11,309 nucleotides of DNA. Source: an uncultured Clostridia bacterium. GTDB taxonomy: Bacteria; Bacillota; Clostridia; Christensenellales; UBA1242. The notes beneath the pieces are model-generated. The model saw only the letters and a list, made by a program, of their open reading frames with translations, was not told where the DNA came from and ran no database searches. Both the position numbers and the translations under genes were made by a program. Location: contig CAJFOL010000019.1 of NCBI GenBank assembly GCA_904397185.1, forward strand, positions 1 to 11,309. Reading direction: 5' to 3'. Positions 1-5,769 of the stretch are shown piece after piece. Each line of letters opens with the position of its first letter. Position 1 is the first letter of the stretch.

Positions 1-25
1 AAAAAAATAGAGCCAAAAGGCTCTA
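1..25 (-). terminator. Intrinsic terminator of the large RNA
   Basis: A perfect 7-bp stem TAGAGCC/GGCTCTA (8-14 with 19-25) with a 4-nt loop is followed on the minus strand by seven U residues (7-1). It begins one base after the closing stem of the large RNA, which fixes the RNA's 3' end. Confidence 0.9.
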
Positions 26-578
26 GGAAGACAGCAAAGATAGTAAACCTTGTGTCATAGGTTCGGTCGGATTTCCCTAGACTCGCACTCCTCGTCACCG
101 AAATGAGCAGTTTCCTTTTAAGCAAGCCACTGCACCGAATCGCCACTCAGAACACACTATAATCCTACCTATGCCCGAAAGTTCGACAGTCTAGAGATTT
201 TCTCTGGCAAACCAAACTACAATTCACTTGTTTTGCAAATATAGTTTCACAAGCAGATATTTATCTCGTTCGCGAGCAAAATAAATATGTTTAACACTTG
301 ATCCCCAGTATATTCACTCAAAGTAGGCTACACTGCACACGACTTTTACCGCAATGCAGGTTCTATTCCCAGAGAGTGGTAGAGCCCACCCTGTTGGGTC
401 TCCGCGATAATTGGGTCGCCATCTGTATGCCGTTACAGACTGCCCAAAAATCTTAACTCCCAGCACATACCCCAGTTTGGGCAACCAAGGCTTGCACCAG
501 GAACTTCATCGATGTGCCCTTTGACGCCATTACTTCGCCGTCCTCGTAGTCAAGTCTGACTAGAATACTGCATCTTCC
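1..578 (-). ncRNA. Large structured non-coding RNA (about 570 nt), ROOL/OLE-like candidate
   Basis: No substantial reading frame covers this stretch, and it is clearly richer in G+C than the flanking DNA, as expected for a structured RNA in an AT-rich genome. It is a complete transcription unit on the minus strand: consensus promoter at 585-613, predicted first base G578, intrinsic terminator at 1-25. The predicted 5' end GGAAGA-tg-CAG (578-568) pairs with CTG-TCTTCC (34-26), a 6+3 bp closing stem that sits directly against the terminator hairpin. Internal hairpins include 257-288 (8 bp, bulge, then 4 bp with loop CGAA), 422-439 (6 bp) inside an outer stem 411-415/443-447, 193-205 (5 bp), and 547-551/558-562. 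Length, own promoter and terminator, and end pairing resemble the ornate large RNAs; ROOL (about 580 nt, Firmicutes) fits best by size and standalone transcription. Family assignment is inference only; I see no RNase P, tmRNA, T-box or group II intron signatures. Confidence 0.8.
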
Positions 579-584
579 ATATAT

Positions 585-613
585 ATTATAGCATAATAAG
601 AAAAATATTGCAA
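585..613 (-). promoter_or_regulatory. Promoter of the large RNA
   Basis: On the minus strand: -35 TTGCAA (613-608), 17-bp spacer, -10 TATAAT (590-585) with an extended TGC just upstream of the -10. The predicted start is G578, seven bases downstream, exactly where the 5' strand of the RNA's closing stem begins. It lies back to back with the promoter of the divergent gene at 694. Confidence 0.85.
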
Positions 614-638
614 ATCAACTAAATTTATTTCTTTCCTA

Positions 639-667
639 TTGACATCACAGACATTTTATAATATAAT
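639..667 (+). promoter_or_regulatory. Perfect consensus promoter of the gene at 694
   Basis: TTGACA (639-644), 17-bp spacer, TATAAT (662-667): both hexamers and the spacing match sigma-A consensus exactly. Transcription should start near 674, followed by the ribosome binding site AAGGAG (681-686) and ATG at 694. The in-frame ATG at 667 lies within the -10 box region and cannot be the start. Confidence 0.92.
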
Positions 668-693
668 TGAAACATAATAAAAGGAGAAAAACT

Positions 694-1464
694 ATGGCAG
701 ATTGGCATTTTGAACCTATGTCGGGAAGAGGAATCAGTTATATAATTGATAATATAGACAATATTGAAAAGACACTCAAAAAAGTCGCGGGTATTGCAAT
801 AAGTACAGCAAAAGACCCAGAAGTCAACTACGTGGAGATAGAAATACCTGGGATCCTTAATTTTCAAGTAAACCCTAGAGATAATAAAAAAGATATAGCA
901 CAATCTATGCTTATACAATACAAAAATGTTACAAAACCAGTCAAAAAAATCGATATTGACAAAAATTTAAGAGAGCAGGTCAAGACCACAATCAAAAATT
1001 CACCAGACTTTAAAAATATTGATGAATTTGTTTCAGCAATGCAAAATGTTCAACCTATAAGTGTTTTATCAAAAGATTTGAAAATAGAACAGGCAACAGA
1101 GTGGGCTAGTAAGATTATGCATAATCTTATTAGATGCGGAACAATAATAAAAGATATCAATAACGAAGATAGGAAAAAATTCGCATCATCAATGAAAAAT
1201 GCTGGAGCAATCAAAACTTCTAAAATTAAGAATGTTGATCCAAAGATTGCAGACGATTATGGTCGCACCTCAAGCAGTTGTTACAACAACATTTTCTTTC
1301 CTCTCTGCATATTTGGGCAAACTCTAAACAACAAATCAAATTTTGATTTTTGGCTTAATGAATGTATAAATGGCAAGGAAAACTCATGGGGTGCCCAATG
1401 GCTTATCGTCCAAGAGAATTATAATCAGCAAGTAAAAACAAAAGATGATATCGAAAATGAATAA
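694..1464 (+). CDS. Protein of unknown function, divergent from the large RNA
   Basis: A 256-residue protein starting MADWHFEPMSGRG and ending KDDIENE. ATG694 is chosen because AAGGAG (681-686) precedes it by 7 nt and the promoter excludes the upstream in-frame ATG667. I do not recognise a family. There is no signal peptide or membrane segment, so it is probably cytoplasmic. The composition is lysine- and asparagine-rich with charged helical stretches; four cysteines lie in the second half (IRCG, SSCYN, PLCIFG, NECIN). A C-terminal segment with tryptophans (FDFWLNE, SWGAQWLIVQ) looks folded. It is monocistronic: its own consensus promoter, and a strong terminator 4 bases after the stop codon. 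Its only close neighbour is the large RNA transcribed away from it, 116 bp between start points. A role linked to that RNA is a guess from position only. Confidence 0.85.
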   Translation: MADWHFEPMSGRGISYIIDNIDNIEKTLKKVAGIAISTAKDPEVNYVEIEIPGILNFQVNPRDNKKDIAQSMLIQYKNVTKPVKKIDIDKNLREQVKTTIKNSPDFKNIDEFVSAMQNVQPISVLSKDLKIEQATEWASKIMHNLIRCGTIIKDINNEDRKKFASSMKNAGAIKTSKIKNVDPKIADDYGRTSSSCYNNIFFPLCIFGQTLNNKSNFDFWLNECINGKENSWGAQWLIVQENYNQQVKTKDDIENE

Positions 1465-1468
1465 CATA

Positions 1469-1520
1469 AAAAAAGCATAACTTTATTTAGTCAAATACTA
1501 AATGTTAGTTATGCTTTTTT
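1469..1520. terminator. Bidirectional intrinsic terminator between convergent genes
   Basis: A 14-bp perfect stem (1469-1482 with 1507-1520) has A-run and T-run ends, so it reads as a terminator on both strands. An inner 7-bp stem ATTTAGT/ACTAAAT (1485-1491 with 1497-1503) extends the same hairpin. It serves the plus-strand gene ending at 1464 and the minus-strand gene ending at 1531. Confidence 0.93.
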
Positions 1521-1530
1521 ATTTGTGTTT

Positions 1531-2565
1531 TTAACTATGAGTTGAAGTTAATACGTCCAAGGTTAAACTTCCACCATCTTCGAAGAATGTCAAATATCCG
1601 TCAATATATTGATTGTAACCGCTGATAGAACTGCCCGTTCCTTGGGTATCATCAATATCAAAAAACTTATTAGCACCATTCTCGTTGACATAGACACTTA
1701 CTCTATATCTATGATATGGTACGTAGTCAATATCTATTGTCACTTCGCCATCGCCTTCACTTGGACTGCCAATTGTTGATATTGTTTGCATTGTTGAACC
1801 ATATTGTGCATCCCAATCAAAGACTTGAATATTTACAAACATATAACTTGTTAGCCTTGAAAGATCCAAAGTCAAACTTGTACTCCATGTATCAATGACA
1901 AGGTCGTCTTGTTCAACAACGTCAATCTTCTTGATAATTGTTGCATCTACATTTGTAACACTATCTGAATTTACATTAATTATAAGATAGGTAGTGCCAA
2001 CAGTTACTTGATTTAAGTCAATATCAAAGTAACTATATGCCTTCATAGACCCCATATCTAAATCCCAATCTAACACTTCACCTATTGCAGAATCAGGTAT
2101 GACCGCTTGATTTGTAGAAGTGACAGTAACCTCAGGATTGTTTACACCTTCAGTATAATTGATATAAATTGTATCTTCAGCATACTGCTCGCTTGAAGTT
2201 GCTAATTGATTTGGATTATATAGTGCCCATTCAACTTGACCGTCCACAAGAACTTCATCGAAGACCTTGTCTTTAAGATTTACAGTTATATTGACATCTT
2301 CGTCAGGCATAACAAACGAATAAACATCATCAGCAAATTCACAAACGACTTCATTTGCATAGACACTTTCAACTTCTTTTGCAATATTTGTGACTTCAAT
2401 TTCAAGTGATACGACATCCCCCTCACTTGCAGTCTCTTTATCAGCGGTAATAGTATACTCACTTGACGAAGGCAAAATCACATTATAACTTACAGGTGTT
2501 TTTGGCTCTTCACCACAAGCCAACATAGTTATCCCCGCAGTAAAAACACAAGCAAAAACCGCCAT
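1531..2565 (-). CDS. Putative lipoprotein with InlB-like repeat; start out of frame by one base
   Basis: The open frame from ATG2565 gives 344 residues: a hydrophobic stretch (VFACVFTAGITML), a lipobox-like MLAC with Cys17, then an extracytoplasmic, Asp/Thr/Ser-rich beta-type protein. Residues about 27-97 (YNVILPSSSEYTIT ... YSFVMPDEDVNITVNL) match the pattern of divergent InlB B-repeats; the rest is unassigned. ATG2565 has no ribosome binding site and the resulting signal peptide lacks the usual lysines. A good site, AAAGGAG (2600-2594) six bases before ATG2587, starts a frame reading MKKTIIYNGGFC that stops after about 25 codons. Removing one A from the A7 tract (2584-2578) would give MKKLLSIMAVFACVF joined in frame: a textbook lipoprotein signal. 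The gene is therefore a frameshifted allele, a phase-variable gene in the off state, or a sequencing error. A surface-exposed role is inferred; function unknown. Confidence 0.8.
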   Translation of the reverse strand: MAVFACVFTAGITMLACGEEPKTPVSYNVILPSSSEYTITADKETASEGDVVSLEIEVTNIAKEVESVYANEVVCEFADDVYSFVMPDEDVNITVNLKDKVFDEVLVDGQVEWALYNPNQLATSSEQYAEDTIYINYTEGVNNPEVTVTSTNQAVIPDSAIGEVLDWDLDMGSMKAYSYFDIDLNQVTVGTTYLIINVNSDSVTNVDATIIKKIDVVEQDDLVIDTWSTSLTLDLSRLTSYMFVNIQVFDWDAQYGSTMQTISTIGSPSEGDGEVTIDIDYVPYHRYRVSVYVNENGANKFFDIDDTQGTGSSISGYNQYIDGYLTFFEDGGSLTLDVLTSTHS

Positions 2566-2577
2566 TATAGATAATAG

Positions 2578-2600
2578 TTTTTTTCATAAAAAACTCCTTT
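2578..2600 (-). promoter_or_regulatory. Ribosome binding site, ATG2587 and A7 tract of the lipoprotein gene
   Basis: On the minus strand AAAGGAG (2600-2594), a T6 spacer, ATG (2587-2585) and seven A residues (2584-2578) follow each other. The distance from this ATG to ATG2565 is 22 nt, one more than a multiple of three. Six A residues would place the start in frame with the lipoprotein. Confidence 0.85.
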
Positions 2601-2732
2601 TTAAACAAATTTAAAATATATTTAAAATGCATTTATATAATAACATAACAAATTTAAAAATCAAAATATTTTATTAAAATAAATTAAATTTTATTTTATT
2701 TTTTTTAATTTTTATTCTTTTATTTTTTAATA

Positions 2733-2771
2733 AAAAAAGACAAATATTTTTCATTTATATTCGTCTTTTTT
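2733..2771 (-). terminator. Intrinsic terminator downstream of the InlB/BspA-like surface gene
   Basis: A 9-bp stem AAAAAAGAC/GTCTTTTTT (2733-2741 with 2763-2771), with further A-T pairs in the loop, lies 42 bp beyond the stop codon of the gene at 2813-4114. A/T runs on both sides allow termination on either strand. The remaining sequence 2601-2812 is almost pure A+T and presumably holds the lipoprotein promoter, but no hexamer pair stands out. Confidence 0.75.
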
Positions 2772-2812
2772 ATTACAATATATTTTTATATAATTTTCTA
2801 GTAAAAATTAAA

Positions 2813-4114
2813 TTAATTTAATGTATAAACGTTATATGTTCTGCCGTTGATAACTTCGGTAGATGATAAAGTATATGAACTTGCTAGCCATTCGTTATCA
2901 CCAGTATCTATAGATTGTTCGAATTTCACAGTAGCGATTGTTGGCTTATCCGAACTGTATCGCTCTGTGCCAAACAATTGATAAACTTCTGCACTATCTA
3001 TAATATACGTATCTGCATGGGTGGCATCACTATCAAAAGCATCAAACACACTATACTGCATACTTTGATTTTCTTGTATAAAGTAAACACCATTTACACG
3101 TACATGAACCGTTCGCAATCCTTGTGCTCCTCCCATTGACAGCGCCGAATCTAGAAGATAATAACTATCGATAGTAGATGGTATTATTACATTGACGATA
3201 ACTGAAGAATAACTATCAAACCCCGTCAACTGAGTAACTGTATAAAGAGTGTTATTATATTTGATTGTAGATGGGAAAATAATGCTCTCCGCAGAATTAG
3301 TTGGATTAGTTCCTGCCGTAGCCCTAGCCTCACCAGTCGCTGGTTGATCAAAGGTGTAATCTATAACACTATCATCAAAACTTCTAAATACTGCCACATA
3401 TGTTTTTGCTACGTCTGGACTATCTGTAAATGTATATGTCGGCAAGTCGCAAACCACGTATCCATCCTCACTATTCTCTGCCCAACCTAAAAACTCGGTG
3501 TAATTGTTAAGTGTAGCGGTCAAAGTCACTTGGTCACCTTCTATTGAAAAACTTGCACTCCCAAGTGTCGAATCATTTACTGTCACAATATAAAGTAACT
3601 CATCAAGATTTATTGAAATTTGACTTAAATCAAGTGTGGCAATATTTGGTGCGGATATTGCTATCTCGACTGTACCTGATGGTGTGTCGGTTGTCAAAAT
3701 ATCCCCCTGTGATATTGCATCTCCATTTATTGTACCACTGACTGTAATCTCTGCACCGCTTATGCTTGTTGTTGTACTTGCAATGTATGTTGTATCTGTG
3801 GTGTTGATTATATCAATATATATAGACAAGCCACCTGTGGTGTTGTCAATCTGACCTAAGTTCAAATTCATTGTGGTATTGACATAACCTGGCACAAAGT
3901 TTGTAATAGTCTCTCCTGTACTACTTGCAGACTGCATACTATCCTTTATCCTTATGTCCTTTACATAAAGACTTGGGTCGGCTATGGTAAAATCTACATT
4001 TCCTTTTAAATTGATTGCCTGTGTCCCTACTGCCCATACACCTACTATTAACAATCCGACCGCTAGGCATACAACCATAAGACAAGACAATAACTTTACT
4101 CTTAAACTTCTCAT
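2813..4114 (-). CDS. Secreted surface protein with InlB B-repeat-like and BspA-like regions
   Basis: A 433-residue exported protein. ATG4114 (MRSLRVKLL) is preferred over the GTG at 4126 because GGGAGGA (4124-4118) lies just before it and would be inside the longer frame. Residues 1-32 are a signal peptide (MRSLRVKLLSCLMVVCLAVG, then VGVWA). Residues 35-165 form a Thr/Ser-rich beta region (NLKGNVDFTIADPSLYVKDI) of the type often seen after such signals in TasA/camelysin-like exported proteins. Residues about 175-244 (YIVTVNDSTLGSASFSIEGD ... FLGWAE ... YVAVF) fit an InlB B-repeat. Residues about 275-330 (IIFPSTIKYNNTLYTVTQL) resemble degenerate BspA/LRR_5 units. There is no LPXTG or C-terminal anchor, so it is likely released or wall-associated by other means. 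It has its own promoter with a G8 spacer tract and a long 5'-UTR hairpin, and a terminator downstream. Role in adhesion is a family-level inference. Confidence 0.88.
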   Translation of the reverse strand: MRSLRVKLLSCLMVVCLAVGLLIVGVWAVGTQAINLKGNVDFTIADPSLYVKDIRIKDSMQSASSTGETITNFVPGYVNTTMNLNLGQIDNTTGGLSIYIDIINTTDTTYIASTTTSISGAEITVSGTINGDAISQGDILTTDTPSGTVEIAISAPNIATLDLSQISINLDELLYIVTVNDSTLGSASFSIEGDQVTLTATLNNYTEFLGWAENSEDGYVVCDLPTYTFTDSPDVAKTYVAVFRSFDDSVIDYTFDQPATGEARATAGTNPTNSAESIIFPSTIKYNNTLYTVTQLTGFDSYSSVIVNVIIPSTIDSYYLLDSALSMGGAQGLRTVHVRVNGVYFIQENQSMQYSVFDAFDSDATHADTYIIDSAEVYQLFGTERYSSDKPTIATVKFEQSIDTGDNEWLASSYTLSSTEVINGRTYNVYTLN

Positions 4115-4138
4115 ATATCCTCCCACATTAAAAATAAG

Positions 4139-4200
4139 CTAGAAAATATTTAAAATAGTCTCTCTTTTATGTGGATAACTATTTTTTAAAAATTTTCTAG
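4139..4200 (-). promoter_or_regulatory. Long 5'-UTR inverted repeat with a DnaA box in its loop
   Basis: Arms 4178-4200 and 4139-4159 are nearly perfect inverted repeats: about 19-20 bp with one mismatch and a 2-base bulge, and an 18-nt loop. They fill the space between the predicted transcription start (about 4197) and the ribosome binding site of the gene at 4114. The mRNA would thus begin with a stable AU-rich stem-loop. The loop contains TTATCCACA (minus, 4178-4170), the perfect 9-mer DnaA box. It could act as RNA (stability, translation) or as a DNA operator. Confidence 0.7.
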
Positions 4201-4203
4201 CCT

Positions 4204-4231
4204 ATTTTACCCCCCCCGCCTTTTTTGTCAA
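4204..4231 (-). promoter_or_regulatory. Promoter with a G8 tract in its spacer
   Basis: On the minus strand TTGACA (4231-4226), a 16-bp spacer containing eight consecutive G (4217-4210), and TAAAAT (4209-4204). It drives the surface protein gene at 4114. The spacer is one base short of the optimum, and a homopolymer here can change promoter strength by slipped-strand length changes, as known for several phase-variable bacterial surface genes. Confidence 0.75.
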
Positions 4232-4625
4232 GCATTTTGACCCACTTCGCTAAAACTTTTTCACCAAAAAAGGCTACTGACCTGTACTACTCCGAAAAAT
4301 AAGGATAATTTTTTGAAAAAATGCTTATATTTTGTCTGTTATAGTGGTGGTATTGCCTAAACCTACAATATTACTTAAGCGGATACATCGACAAGCCTCT
4401 AGGCTTGCGGGCGACATTTGGTCGCAAAAGGCTACTGCTTTTCGCAAAAAATGGGGTGACACCAAATCCATAACAAACAAAAATATACATTTTTGAGTGT
4501 TACTCGGACACGACTTGCAAAGCAAGTCTAATTGCTAGGTTTGCGATAAAACTTTTGACTTATGTCTAACTTTTAGATTGCAAATAAAGTTTTTTGCTTA
4601 ATTTTTAGTTTATACTTGATTTAAA
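4232..4625. other. Gene-free, hairpin-rich intergenic stretch, possible interspersed repeat
   Basis: About 390 bp between the terminator of prfA and the promoter of the surface gene, with no credible gene. It carries several small inverted repeats: GTCAA/TTGAC (4227-4231 with 4237-4241, just overlapping the -35 region), CAAGCC/GGCTTG (4392-4407), GCGAC/GTCGC (4411-4425), and a perfect 7-bp GACTTGC/GCAAGTC (4512-4528). The 12-mer AAAAGGCTACTG occurs twice (4268-4279 and 4426-4437). A 66-codon minus-strand frame (4525-4325) has no ribosome binding site and runs through these palindromes, so it is not called. The make-up resembles a non-coding repetitive element, but copies elsewhere in the genome cannot be checked here. 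Confidence 0.45.
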
Positions 4626-4657
4626 AAAAATAGTATTCTGAAAAGCATACTATTTTT
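4623..4657 (-). terminator. Intrinsic terminator of the prmC-prfA operon
   Basis: An 11-bp perfect stem AAAAATAGTAT/ATACTATTTTT (4647-4657 with 4626-4636) with a 10-nt loop, followed on the minus strand by further T residues to 4623. It lies 27 bp beyond the prfA stop codon. Confidence 0.92.
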
Positions 4658-4683
4658 ATATATCTACTTATCATTAATTATTT

Positions 4684-5769
4684 TTATATATTTTGCAGTC
4701 TATCTGCTCTATCCTTTATCGCAAGTGCCTCAATAAATTGGTCAATATCTCCATTTAACACACCTTCCAAATTGTATGAAGTCAAATTGACACGGTGGTC
4801 AGTTACACGACCTTGCGGATAATTGTAAGTTCGCACTCTCTCCGAACGGTCACCTGTTCCCACTTGAGAACGTCTCTCTTTCTTTAACTCCTCTTCTTGT
4901 TGTCCTTTGTATAGGTCATACAACTTTGATTTTAGTATGCTCATGGCACGTTCTCTGTTCTTGATTTGCGAACGTTCATCTTGACAAGCAACTATTATGC
5001 CCGTTGGCAAATGTGTTATTCTTATCGCTGATTCGGTTTTATTTACGTGTTGCCCGCCTGCTCCGCTTGAACGGTAGGTGTCAATCTTTAAATCTTTTTC
5101 ATCAATATCAAACTCTACGTCTTCGACCTCAGGAAGTACCGCCACCGTAGAAGTGGAAGTATGAATTCTGCCTTGGCTTTCGGTCTCTGGCACTCTTTGG
5201 ACTCTATGTACACCACTCTCATACTTAAAATGACTGTATGCACCCTTCCCTTTGACCATAAATGTTATTTCCTTGATACCGCCAAGTTCTGTTTCATTTA
5301 AATCCATAACCTCGACTTTCCAATGTTTTTTGTCTGCATACATACTATACATACGGAAAAGAACACTGCAAAAAAGTGCGGACTCTTCCCCTCCTGCAGC
5401 CTGTCTAATCTCAATAATTGCATTGTTGTCATCGTTTTCATCTTTAGGCAAGAGTAACACTTTAATCTCTTCGACAAGTTTTTCTATCTCCTCTCTAAGA
5501 CGGGTAATTTCCTCATAGAACATTTCTTTGAGTTCGTGGTCCGTCTCGCTGTCGTGTTGCTTTTTACAGTCTTCAAGTTCGTCATAAAGTTTTTGAAGTC
5601 TATCATGAGAAAGGGCAATATCTTCTATAGCCGAACGTTCTTTCACCAACTTCTTCCACTGTCTGTTGTCTGCAATAATATCAGGGTCGGAGACCAACTT
5701 GTTTAACTCTTCATATCTATCTTTTGTTTTTGCTGTTTTCTCTAATATTTCTTTTGCCTGTTCTTCCAT
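4684..5769 (-). CDS. prfA: Peptide chain release factor 1 (RF1)
   Basis: A 361-residue class I release factor, the normal length for RF1. It recognises UAA and UAG in the ribosomal A site and triggers hydrolysis of peptidyl-tRNA. The N-terminal helical domain spans about 1-105. The codon-recognition PxT motif is PET (194-196) in RVPETESQGRIHTS, the RF1 form seen also in Bacillus, not the SPF of RF2. The catalytic GGQ is at 238-240 in RSSGAGGQHVNKTESAIRIT; Gln240 is the residue modified by PrmC. The ending TSYNLEGVLNGDIDQFIEAL is typical. The start ATG5769 has AAAGGAT (5781-5775) in front and lies 53 bp inside the 3' end of prmC, so translation is probably coupled to the gene for its own modifying enzyme. 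A terminator follows. Confidence 0.98.
   Translation of the reverse strand: MEEQAKEILEKTAKTKDRYEELNKLVSDPDIIADNRQWKKLVKERSAIEDIALSHDRLQKLYDELEDCKKQHDSETDHELKEMFYEEITRLREEIEKLVEEIKVLLLPKDENDDNNAIIEIRQAAGGEESALFCSVLFRMYSMYADKKHWKVEVMDLNETELGGIKEITFMVKGKGAYSHFKYESGVHRVQRVPETESQGRIHTSTSTVAVLPEVEDVEFDIDEKDLKIDTYRSSGAGGQHVNKTESAIRITHLPTGIIVACQDERSQIKNRERAMSILKSKLYDLYKGQQEEELKKERRSQVGTGDRSERVRTYNYPQGRVTDHRVNLTSYNLEGVLNGDIDQFIEALAIKDRADRLQNI

Noticed and set aside
361..420. T-box-like string AGGGTGG in the large RNA
   Set aside because: The conserved ACCGCG partner and the specifier stem are missing, and the transcript ends in a terminator at 1-25 with no coding region attached.
1..578. RNase P RNA, tmRNA or group II intron
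   Set aside because: None of their hallmark conserved strings is seen (GAGGAAAGTC of RNase P, tmRNA tRNA-like ends, GTGCG start and domain V of group II introns), and no intron protein is present.
667..693. Upstream ATG667 as start of the unknown gene
   Set aside because: It overlaps the last base of the -10 box of the consensus promoter, so it would not be transcribed; ATG694 has a good ribosome binding site.
625..918. 97-codon minus-strand frame over the divergent promoter and gene 694
   Set aside because: It lies opposite a well-supported gene and its promoter, with no ribosome binding site; a shadow frame.
4170..4178. Perfect DnaA box as sign of a replication origin
   Set aside because: Only one perfect box is present, with no cluster, no dnaA or dnaN and no typical unwinding element; an 8-of-9 match at 6892-6900 lies inside prmC. 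A lone box is more likely regulatory or chance.
4325..4525. 66-codon minus-strand reading frame
   Set aside because: No ribosome binding site or promoter, cysteine-rich and unlike neighbouring proteins in composition, and it runs across several palindromes; probably chance reading of a non-coding element.
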